Origin: CAYULW01 sp964445815
GTDB taxonomy: Bacteria; Bacteroidota; Bacteroidia; Flavobacteriales_E; Vicingaceae
Length of the DNA: 64,000 nt
Direction of reading: 5' to 3'
Assembly: GCA_964445815.1 (NCBI GenBank)
Contig: CAYULW010000002.1
Span: 186,001-250,000, forward strand
In this document: piece after piece, positions 1 through 6,980 of the stretch
Position numbering within the stretch: position 1 is the first letter of the stretch
Layout of the letters: each line of letters opens with the position of its first letter
Program-made: the position numbers and the translations under genes
The notes under the pieces: model-generated
Database searches by the model: none
What the model was told of the DNA's origin: nothing
Seen by the model: only the letters and a program-made list of their open reading frames with translations

Positions 1-484
1 TTGCTCTTACAATGTTATGTTTAATTCATCTTCATCTTATGATGATATAGAAGAAACAACTTATTCATGGGAATTTGGTGATGGAGAAACTTCTAATGAT
101 GCTAATGTCGAATACTCATATCATGAAGGTGGAAATTACTTAGTGTTTCTTAAGATAGATTCTGAAACAGGTTGTTCAGATTCGATTTCCTTTGAGTTGA
201 GCAAGGAACAGCTAAATGAATTTTCAGTACCCAATGTCTTTACCCCTAACAATGATGGAATAAATGATGAGTTATTTGTAGATGGTACGATTCGAGAAAT
301 GCATTGGAAAATAATGGATAGGTGGGGGAGACTTGTATTTGAAACCAATGATCCATATAAGGGCTGGGATGGAACGATCAATAATGAGGCGGCAGATGAA
401 GGAGTATATTATTATTCAGTTACCACAAACTGCAATGGGTTCAATGATGTTAGCAAAGTCGGTACTGTGACATTACTTAGATAA
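1..484 (+). CDS. 3' end of a large T9SS surface protein (PKD + gliding-motility C-terminal domain)
   Basis: The reading frame is open to the left window edge, so this is only the end of a gene. The visible 160 or so residues hold a PKD-like beta domain (WEFGDGETS, then YSYHEGGNYLV), followed by a domain starting NVFTPNNDGIND and running through WKIMDRWGRLVFE and GWDGT to the end. That is the signature of the gliding-motility-associated C-terminal domain (type B sorting signal) of the type IX secretion system. Proteins of this kind are usually long, multi-domain, exported adhesins or enzymes; the specific role cannot be told from the tail. A rho-independent terminator follows about 100 nt later. 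Confidence 0.9.
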   Translation, partial: CSYNVMFNSSSSYDDIEETTYSWEFGDGETSNDANVEYSYHEGGNYLVFLKIDSETGCSDSISFELSKEQLNEFSVPNVFTPNNDGINDELFVDGTIREMHWKIMDRWGRLVFETNDPYKGWDGTINNEAADEGVYYYSVTTNCNGFNDVSKVGTVTLLR

Positions 485-585
485 TTCTAGTTTAAACTTT
501 AAGGTATTTAAACAATAAATGATGAATAAAATCGTATTATTGTCTTAGATCAAAATAGGTGATATTTTGGTTTGGTTTGGTTGGA

Positions 586-623
586 GTCTGTCACCCTCTC
601 CCGAGGCGTGACAGGCTTTTTTT
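586..623 (+). terminator. Rho-independent terminator after the surface-protein gene
   Basis: An 8-bp stem (GTCTGTCA with TGACAGGC, one G-T pair) closes a 15-nt loop and is followed by seven T residues. It sits about 100 nt past the stop codon of the plus-strand gene at the left edge and probably marks the end of the resident transcript before the mobile element. Confidence 0.85.
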
Positions 624-956
624 ATTGAACAAATCTGACCTTTAATATTCTCTTTTCTATACTTGTGATGTAGTAGAATAGTCACTTCTATCCAATCAAA
701 AATTAACTTCAATTTCATCTTCTCTCAAATTATTTCAAAAAAAATCAAATTATTTTCATGCTACTTTTCTACCGAATAAGCCCAAAATAGAACTTAATTA
801 TCGGATTTACAGTAATTTAATTCTGCACCTCCGTTTTACCCGCAAACCCCCGGTTTCCCCGCAAGACCTCCTTTGTACATTCTACACAGTTCACGATTAC
901 TTTTTATCTCACTGACCTTTGTACTGTAAATAATTAAGAACAAAAAATGAAAGTCT
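624..956. other. Gene-free stretch, probable left boundary zone of the mobile element
   Basis: About 330 nt without a convincing ORF. It is AT-rich except for a short C-rich part near 835-870 containing CAAACCCCC and the small inverted repeat AAACC-CCC-GGTTT. I looked for a copy of the tRNA-Met 3' end, which would be expected as the far attachment site if the element had entered the tRNA at 19700, and did not see one. The CAAACCCCC string also occurs in the C-rich repeats at 19622-19660, but nine C-rich bases are weak evidence for an attachment core. Confidence 0.4.
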
Positions 957-1159
957 ATGAACAAGTCAGTTAGTGTAAACCAGTTAAGCAGTCAAAGTAC
1001 AACCCTTCATTTATGTGGCTATTCAGAGGAGGTTTTAGACAATCTCATTCAGGATGGTCACTTGCAGGGGTACTTGATAAGGAGAAAGGGGTAATGATGG
1101 TTAGCCTAGCGGAAGTTCAGGACTTTTTACCCACAGTTGAAGAAACACTTTCTATATGA
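957..1159 (+). pseudogene. Excisionase-like HTH gene in two frames, frameshifted or joined by -1 slippage
   Basis: The first frame gives 45 residues (957-1094, starting MNKSVSVNQLSS) and stops at TAA. The second frame begins at the ATG that overlaps this stop (1094) and gives 21 residues (MMVSLAEVQDFLP) to TGA at 1157. Read together through a -1 shift they make one 67-residue protein with the order expected of excisionase/MerR-type HTH_17 proteins: GYSEEVLDNLIQDGHLQGYL, then RRKG, then VSLAEVQDFL. The bases immediately before the stop (1085-1091) are A-AAG-GGG, which fits the X-XXY-YYZ slippery pattern and would give exactly this fusion. A simple indel in the G-run (mutation or sequencing error) explains it equally well. 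Small HTH proteins of this family usually control excision and direct the recombinase. Confidence 0.5.
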
Positions 1160-1292
1160 GAGCGCAATCAGATAGGAGGGCTGAGTTTATAATTCTTAGG
1201 GTAGGCTTTGAAAAACGTCCCGGTTGAGATGGAGCAAGTCAAGGAGAAGGAACATAGAGAGGAAGACTCGCATTAGAAGAAGATAGGGGCAA

Positions 1293-1327
1293 GGAACGTT
1301 TGAGAGGAAAACATACTCAAACGTTCC
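1293..1327. promoter_or_regulatory. Perfect 12-bp inverted repeat, candidate operator
   Basis: GGAACGTTTGAG (1293-1304) and its exact reverse complement (1316-1327) are separated by 11 nt. No T-run follows, so it is unlikely to be a terminator. It lies 60 nt before a ribbon-helix-helix-like gene, which suggests an autoregulatory operator, but an origin-of-transfer or replication role is also possible. Confidence 0.55.
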
Positions 1328-1336
1328 ACTCAAAGC

Positions 1337-1355
1337 TAACAGATGATACCTGTTA
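1337..1355. promoter_or_regulatory. 6-bp inverted repeat, second candidate operator
   Basis: TAACAG (1337-1342) and CTGTTA (1350-1355) flank a 7-nt spacer, 10 nt downstream of the longer inverted repeat and about 30 nt before the start codon of the next gene. This is the size and spacing of a repressor operator. No factor can be assigned. Confidence 0.35.
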
Positions 1356-1385
1356 TAGGCAGAGATAAAAAATTAAAGAATTGAA

Positions 1386-1781
1386 ATGAAGATAAGGTTT
1401 AAACCTAATTGTAAAAGAAAAAGAAGAAAAGCGATGAAAGGAAAAGGGAAAATAGAATTAAAGGTCAATAGAAAGCTAAAAGAGCTTTGTGAGAGATATG
1501 GCGTAACAGTCAAGCAGTTGTTGCTTCAATTTCAAAAGGATATTATGAGTTGTGGGACACCGGATGAGCAATATCAGGGAATTCTAGCAGAATTGTACCT
1601 CGCTGAGATCATCGCCAATAGATTAAAAGTAGATCGTTCATCAGTTGAATCTGTTTTGGACTATATGAAAAAGTACAATGCACAGCAGTCAAGAGAACAT
1701 AACATGCTTAAAGGCTTATCCAAAGTGACTAAGCAGATATTAAAAGAAAACAACTACAAGGAGAAGCACACAAAAAATTAA
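1386..1781 (+). CDS. Basic protein with a ribbon-helix-helix-like N-terminal part
   Basis: 131 residues with a very basic N-terminus (MKIRFKPNCKRKRRKAMKGK). The segment IELKVNRKLKELCERYGVTV reads like a ribbon-helix-helix DNA-binding module: an alternating beta strand and then two helices. An in-frame ATG at 1434 would give a more typical 115-residue RHH protein beginning just before this strand; neither start has a clear ribosome site. Two inverted repeats directly upstream are candidate operators. It leads a plus-strand series with tiny gaps to the next two genes, which points to one transcript. A repressor or accessory DNA-binding role is an inference; I recognise no named family. Confidence 0.5.
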   Translation: MKIRFKPNCKRKRRKAMKGKGKIELKVNRKLKELCERYGVTVKQLLLQFQKDIMSCGTPDEQYQGILAELYLAEIIANRLKVDRSSVESVLDYMKKYNAQQSREHNMLKGLSKVTKQILKENNYKEKHTKN

Positions 1782-1785
1782 GATC

Positions 1786-1986
1786 ATGTTAGAGAACTAT
1801 TCAGAAATCATAGAACAATTAATCGCTGCCTTTATCAAGATACAGGCAACGGAACTTGAAGCAGAAGAAAAAGACATACGCTTGGTTTTACAGACAAAAG
1901 AGGACGTGCTATTCGCCATGCTTTATCATAAAACCAAGTTTGTAAGAAAAGTTGAGATAAAGGAGATACTAGAATTATTAGGATAA
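1786..1986 (+). CDS. Small hypothetical protein
   Basis: 66 residues starting MLENYSEIIEQLIAAF, predicted mostly helical, with no recognised motif. It begins 4 nt after the stop of the RHH-like gene and ends 1 nt before the start of the glycosyltransferase-like gene. This tight packing argues for co-translation and for a real gene. The function is unknown. Confidence 0.6.
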   Translation: MLENYSEIIEQLIAAFIKIQATELEAEEKDIRLVLQTKEDVLFAMLYHKTKFVRKVEIKEILELLG

Positions 1987-1987
1987 G

Positions 1988-3142
1988 ATGAGGGCAGAAG
2001 AGATCAAAAAAGAAGTGATGAAGCATTATGGCAGACTTAAAAGCGATGGGTCTATAGAACATAAGTACCCAGAACTTCAAATGGAAGACGGCAAAAAACA
2101 TGTACTGATTGTTCAATGCTTGCTTGAAAGAGTCAGCTTTTACCGTAGCTATGTTCCATATCTTATTTTGAACGATTCTGCTACCCATACAGCCATTATT
2201 GCATCCATAGAAAAACGAGATTTTAATAAAAGTTTTGAAGATTACGAGGTGTTTTTGCCATTAGACTTGATTAGATGGGCAGATGTCATTGTGTTTCCGG
2301 CGCTTTTATTTGATGCAAGGAAGCTGTTTAGTTCGATCTTGGACACCAACCCGGACATACGATTCATGATGGATTTGAATGAACTCCATACAAGCACAGT
2401 TGAGTTGGCTAATCCTAATAAATTGGTAGAGAAAATCAATCCTGCTTTAATCGAAAATATGCGTTACAGCCACATCATAAGTTCGAGTTCATCCAAAATG
2501 ATGAAACTCTATAAACAAGAATATGATTCAAATTATGAGCGTAATCAAAAGCGATTTGTGGTTTTACCTACTTTTCTCGTATCAAGTTATGTAGAAAAAA
2601 AAGTAGAGTCAGAATCTAATGCATCACTAAGAATTGGTCTGGAGCAAGGCTGTTACAATCAAGCTACCTTAGATTGCATTTCGAGTTTGACTGAAATAAC
2701 TAATAAGACCATTGAGCTATGTGTTTATGGAAAACAAGAATCTAAACTCAATTACCCTCAAAACGTAAATACAAGCTTTACAAGACAGGTAAAATTTTTG
2801 GATTATTTCCGGACAATTAATGAATTGAAGATGGATTTAATGATTTTAATTAAATGTAAAAAGGAGTCCGAGCCGTCAGGTGCGATCTTTAAATATGGTG
2901 AACTTGCCTTGCTTCAAATCCCTCTTGTTTGTGATAAGCGATATGAAGCCGCCAGATTTATCAAGGATGGATTCAACGGATTTGTACTATCAAAAGAAAA
3001 CACCTTAAAAGATCAACTGACAAAGATTTTAAGTGACCCTTCAGTTACTGAAGGGGTCGGAAATACAGCCAAAGAGATGGCATTAAAACACCTTAGTTGG
3101 AATGCAAGAAGAGTAGAACAACTAACTCATATATACGAATAG
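1988..3142 (+). CDS. Glycosyltransferase-like protein (GT-B fold, GT4-like)
   Basis: 384 residues. After a 35-residue leader, HVLIVQCLLERVSFYRSYVP resembles the first beta strand and sugar-acceptor loop of GT-B enzymes. Residues about 295-380 (SGAIFKYGELALLQIPLV, then DGFNGFVLS, then a terminal helix ending in HLSWNARRVEQL) follow the usual C-terminal pattern of family 4 glycosyltransferases: an E/K-x-E-x-A helix, a D-G-x-N-G-x loop and a late W. No signal peptide or membrane segment is visible. It sits inside the mobile element between small DNA-binding-like genes and the methylase/helicase pair, where a glycosyltransferase is unexpected. A surface-glycan, protein or DNA-base target cannot be told apart from sequence alone. 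Confidence 0.55.
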   Translation: MRAEEIKKEVMKHYGRLKSDGSIEHKYPELQMEDGKKHVLIVQCLLERVSFYRSYVPYLILNDSATHTAIIASIEKRDFNKSFEDYEVFLPLDLIRWADVIVFPALLFDARKLFSSILDTNPDIRFMMDLNELHTSTVELANPNKLVEKINPALIENMRYSHIISSSSSKMMKLYKQEYDSNYERNQKRFVVLPTFLVSSYVEKKVESESNASLRIGLEQGCYNQATLDCISSLTEITNKTIELCVYGKQESKLNYPQNVNTSFTRQVKFLDYFRTINELKMDLMILIKCKKESEPSGAIFKYGELALLQIPLVCDKRYEAARFIKDGFNGFVLSKENTLKDQLTKILSDPSVTEGVGNTAKEMALKHLSWNARRVEQLTHIYE

Positions 3143-3159
3143 TGCTTGTACTATTCTAA

Positions 3160-3285
3160 CTGATAAGCAGCGTTTAAACACCTGCCTCTATCAGGAAAGC
3201 TAACAATTGATAAGCAGTCTTTAGATAGCTGCCGCTATCAAATCCTACAAGATTGAAAAGTAGCGTTTAGATACCTACCGCTTTC
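3160..3285 (+). repeat. Three tandem hairpin repeats with compensatory base changes
   Basis: Three units lie at 3160-3194, 3207-3241 and 3255-3285, with a period of 47-48 nt. Each has an outer stem (CTGATA/TATCAG, TTGATA/TATCAA, GAAA/TTTC), a one-base A bulge, an inner 4-bp stem (GCAG/CTGC twice, GTAG/CTAC once) and an 11-nt loop around GTTTARAYA. Both stems change between units while pairing is kept, so structure rather than sequence is conserved. The spacers also share a CTACAA-like string. A degenerate fourth unit may lie at 3331-3351 with the loop GTTTAGACA. The array fills the only sizeable gap upstream of the methylase gene. Confidence 0.75.
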
Positions 3286-3440
3286 TGTCGCCAAATACTA
3301 CAAGATCAAAGCTACAAAGCAAAACTTTAAGATCAGTTTAGACACTGGTTCGATGAAGAAGTCTTAGAAATTAAAGGGCATCAATCGCCTTAATGGGTGA
3401 ATTATGACTGGATTGTAAACCTTAAACAAATGGAATCGGC

Positions 3441-6400
3441 ATGTATAGACCGGAAGAGGCATATAAGATTAGAATAACAGATAATCCTGAAAGTAGCGAT
3501 TTTTCAGTATGGTTTGATCGTGAGCCAGATGAACTGACTACTTTTTTGTTTCAGGCGATGGGATTAGCTCCCACTAAAAAGAATAAGAGTGAGTTCAAGG
3601 CGGAAGGGGAAAAAGAGCGAGCCTTTGCGCTACTTATGCAGGAGAGTTTAGCTCTTGGAGAATACCCCAAAAAAATCCCTTATTCTCCTTCAAAGATAAC
3701 CGGAGAAGCCGGAATAGAAGCCTTAGAATTTTCGATAGCCTCGTTTAAATACAAGGATGCTTTTGGTAAAAAACATAAACAAGATGTCTTGATTTATGAA
3801 AGGTATATTACTAAGAGGATCGGTTTTGCAGGGATACTAGCACGTACCTTATTTAATGTCGGAAAAGAAGGTTTTACCGTTTCCCATCGCCCAAATAAAA
3901 CTAAAGCATATCAGCTTTCTTTAGGTGGATTTGTCCAAACAAAAATTCAGGAACCATTTGGCTTCTATGAACCCCATAAAAGTTATCCCATTATCCTGCC
4001 AGAGGCAAAAGAAAAAAACGCTAAAGAAAGAACTTCCGAAGAAAAAAATGTATCAGATCTATCCGATTCAAAAGTGAGTGTTGAGGTAACACAGTTAACA
4101 GACGTGTCACCGGAGGAAGTAACCCACGCTAAAGACGTAACGCATGAAGAGGTACCACATGCAATGCGTGTAACGCCTATTCCTGAAACTACTGACAGTA
4201 TTGGCTTAGAGAGCGAGGTAACGCACATCAAGCATGTAACGCCTCATGATGTAACGCATGATGAAGATGCAATCCCTCACCAAGTAACACATAATAAACT
4301 GAACATGGATATGGTGGTAAATCCTGATCATACTAAAGATGTTTTAAGCCAAGAAAAAAATGTGAGTTCAGAAGAGAAGGAAGATATGAAACAAAGGGAA
4401 ATATATATGCTATTATCAAAGCTGATTCCTGATCTCAAATCAGCGATCAACAAGGGTATAACTTTCGGAGAATCTTTATCTGAATTTTCAATCTACAACA
4501 AGCTCATCTTTAAAACTCAATCAAAAGTCAAAAATGATTTATTGGATGTGTCTTTGGAGCTAGTCCCACAAGATGAGGCAAAGACCAAGTCCATTGAACT
4601 TTTTATAAAACTAAATCTCAAAGAAAAGCAAGGTCATCTTATTAAGTGGGAGGTCAAACAAACTAAAGCAAAGAACCATATTTTCATAGAACCGGGAGAA
4701 AATGAATTAATAAGTAAGATCACTAGTCTATTAGAAGAAGGACATCTGTTTGCGTTAATGGAAGAGGAAATCCTTGAACCGGATTCAGAAGAGAATGAAG
4801 TCAAAGAAGGATTAGCTCCACTAAAACGCATTTTTCTAAAGGAAGGGCAAGAATATACCGGAAATGAGGACTTAGAATCCTTCGATTCATGGGAAGAAGC
4901 AAATGAGAAATTAAGTCAGATTAAATATGAGTCCAAATCGCAGCATTATATCTTCTACATCATTGAGTGGGAGAATGGAGAGAAAATAGGGGCTTCTTTT
5001 GAACTGTTTTCCGAAGATTTTCATCCAGAATTTGAGGAAGATGTATTGCAGAAGGTGGCTGTTAGGCATTATTTAAAGAATGAATATCATAGAGAAGGCC
5101 GCTTTAAGTCCGGTAAATCACAGTCTAATAAAAACTATCTGGATGCTTTAATCGGATTAGACTGTGGAGACAGAATAGCTGAGTTTACTGCTGATTATAC
5201 GCCTAAGATTCCAATTGAAAGAATAAAGGTCTCAAGCAAAGCAGAGATAGACATCAAACGCAAAATAGGTGCAAAGCCCTTTGAGTCTGTAGAAAACAAA
5301 TTGAGTTTAATAAAAGCTACAGCTTCACCAAGCGAAACGGTTAATATTCAGCTTCATTGGAGGGATGGTGTTCACCTAACAACAGATATAAAAGTTAAAG
5401 CCCTTACTCAACAGACAAATTCCAGTTTTTGGAAAACGCTGTTAAAAAGTAAGACAAAAGTAGAAACCCCAAACCATTATCAAACAAGCGATGATGAGCC
5501 TCTAAGATTTGACTACGAGATCAATTTTATTCAACCGAAGTTTTATTATTCTCAATTAGAGAGTGCTTATTGGCATGAATCAGATCAGGAGAAAAGACAG
5601 AAAATATACTTTTCGGGTTATGTCTATCACAAGCAATATTTAGCAAAATGTGTTCAGGATTATTTAAACCAACTACCGGAAGAAGAAGTATTTGAGTTCG
5701 TTGAATTAACAAGACGTTCATTTAAAGTTGGGAGTTTTCTTGACACACTTCAATCAAATGGGTTACAAAAAGATAATTCTATTCTACAATCTGATGAGAT
5801 AATCCAACTGATTGAAACAGCAATAGCAGGACATAAAAACGCTGTTGAGGTATTAAGTCTAATTATCAGTCGTATTCAAAGTAATGATACGATGGTTTCC
5901 CTACCAAAACAAAGATCAAATCTGATAACTAGGAAAGAAACGGTTGGTAAAGAAGACAAACGCATCTCACTTAACACGGAAATAGAGAAGTTATTAGATC
6001 AAAAGGGAAAAGACCCTTTAAAATACAGCGATGAAGAATTAGAACTGATCAGCTCCTATAGTGGGTATGGAGGTTCAAAATTATCAGAGGTTAATAAGGG
6101 GTTGTTATACGAGTACTATACACCTGATGAAATCATTCGCTACATGTGGGGCTTCGCCATTAAACATGGCTATCAGAAAGGAGCAGTATTAGAACCTTCA
6201 TGTGGTATAGGTAAGTTTCTGAAATATGTTCCAAAAGGAAGTAGAGTTGAAGCCTTTGAAACCAATCCTTATTCGGCTCAGATTGCTCAGATACTTTACC
6301 CAAATGCTAAGATTAATAATCAATCGTTTGAACAGCTTTTTTTCAATGGCAACATCTATTTAAAAGGAGGGTTTAGAACAGAGCCATTTGATTTGGTAAT

Positions 6401-6764
6401 CGGTAATCCCCCTTATGGCAGTTTTAGCGGCAAGTATGCTGGCATGGGAGAAAAGAGAAGGACAAAAGCCTTTACATACGATCAGTATTTTTTAACGAGG
6501 GGGCTAGACCTTTTAGCTCCTAGTGGTTTACTGATCTTCATTATACCACAGAGCTTTTTAGACAATGGCATCAATTACAATCCACTTAAAGAAAGCATCT
6601 TGAAGAAAGCCAAACTATTGGAAGCAAGACGATTGCCACATGGCATCTTTGAACACACAGACATTGGAACAGACATCGTGGTATTTAAGAAAGAAATTGA
6701 TAAAAGAGAAATAGAAAAAATGGATGACAACCCAGCCGATTTAAAATCTGAAACAAATGAGTAG
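3441..6764 (+). CDS. DarB-like N6-adenine DNA methylase subunit (split from its helicase)
   Basis: 1107 residues. The C-terminal third is an N6-adenine methyltransferase: ISSYSGYGGSK, then YYTPDEIIRYMW, the SAM-binding motif VLEPSCGIGKF (about residues 915-925) and the catalytic NPPY at 989-992. This arrangement is that of the large methylase-helicase proteins found on plasmids and phages, of which phage P1 DarB is the best known antirestriction example; there the helicase is fused, here it is a separate gene. The first 200 residues hold an uncharacterised domain. Residues about 214-290 are a low-complexity stretch with repeated V-T-H/V-T-P units. The stop overlaps the next gene by 8 nt. Likely role: protecting transferred DNA from host restriction, or modifying the element itself. 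Confidence 0.8.
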   Translation: MYRPEEAYKIRITDNPESSDFSVWFDREPDELTTFLFQAMGLAPTKKNKSEFKAEGEKERAFALLMQESLALGEYPKKIPYSPSKITGEAGIEALEFSIASFKYKDAFGKKHKQDVLIYERYITKRIGFAGILARTLFNVGKEGFTVSHRPNKTKAYQLSLGGFVQTKIQEPFGFYEPHKSYPIILPEAKEKNAKERTSEEKNVSDLSDSKVSVEVTQLTDVSPEEVTHAKDVTHEEVPHAMRVTPIPETTDSIGLESEVTHIKHVTPHDVTHDEDAIPHQVTHNKLNMDMVVNPDHTKDVLSQEKNVSSEEKEDMKQREIYMLLSKLIPDLKSAINKGITFGESLSEFSIYNKLIFKTQSKVKNDLLDVSLELVPQDEAKTKSIELFIKLNLKEKQGHLIKWEVKQTKAKNHIFIEPGENELISKITSLLEEGHLFALMEEEILEPDSEENEVKEGLAPLKRIFLKEGQEYTGNEDLESFDSWEEANEKLSQIKYESKSQHYIFYIIEWENGEKIGASFELFSEDFHPEFEEDVLQKVAVRHYLKNEYHREGRFKSGKSQSNKNYLDALIGLDCGDRIAEFTADYTPKIPIERIKVSSKAEIDIKRKIGAKPFESVENKLSLIKATASPSETVNIQLHWRDGVHLTTDIKVKALTQQTNSSFWKTLLKSKTKVETPNHYQTSDDEPLRFDYEINFIQPKFYYSQLESAYWHESDQEKRQKIYFSGYVYHKQYLAKCVQDYLNQLPEEEVFEFVELTRRSFKVGSFLDTLQSNGLQKDNSILQSDEIIQLIETAIAGHKNAVEVLSLIISRIQSNDTMVSLPKQRSNLITRKETVGKEDKRISLNTEIEKLLDQKGKDPLKYSDEELELISSYSGYGGSKLSEVNKGLLYEYYTPDEIIRYMWGFAIKHGYQKGAVLEPSCGIGKFLKYVPKGSRVEAFETNPYSAQIAQILYPNAKINNQSFEQLFFNGNIYLKGGFRTEPFDLVIGNPPYGSFSGKYAGMGEKRRTKAFTYDQYFLTRGLDLLAPSGLLIFIIPQSFLDNGINYNPLKESILKKAKLLEARRLPHGIFEHTDIGTDIVVFKKEIDKREIEKMDDNPADLKSETNE

Positions 6765-6978
6765 TAAAAAATTAATAGAAGAATTAAAAAAAGCCATCAA
6801 AGAAGAGATCGGAGAATGTGATCCACTTGTTTGGGGGAAGCTCTGCGAGCTAAGATCAACAAAACAAGGTTATCAGCGAATTGAAGAGATGGTCATTCGC
6901 CTTGTAGCAAGTGAAGGTATGCCCATAGGGTCAGCTTTGGCACTCATAGAGCAAGAATTAGAACATAAGATAGATTAA
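6757..6978 (+). CDS. Small protein linking methylase and helicase genes
   Basis: 73 residues (starting MSSKKLIEELKKAIKEEIGE), helical, with a central RIEEMVIRLVASEGMPIGSALALIEQEL. It overlaps the methylase gene by 8 nt and ends 2 nt before the helicase gene, so it is surely translated with them. No family is recognised. Its fixed place between the two halves suggests a bridging or regulatory subunit, but this is inferred only from position. Confidence 0.65.
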   Translation: MSSKKLIEELKKAIKEEIGECDPLVWGKLCELRSTKQGYQRIEEMVIRLVASEGMPIGSALALIEQELEHKID

Positions 6979-6980
6979 TA

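Noticed and set aside
624..956. Copy of the tRNA-Met 3' end as an attachment site
   Set aside because: I looked for the GCGAGGAGCAGACTCG-type string and found none, so integration at this tRNA is not shown by the window.
3160..3285. Hairpin repeats as integron attC sites
   Set aside because: Units are 31-35 nt, lack the GTTRRRY/RYYYAAC core pair at the ends and there is no integron integrase; the recombinase is of the ordinary tyrosine type.
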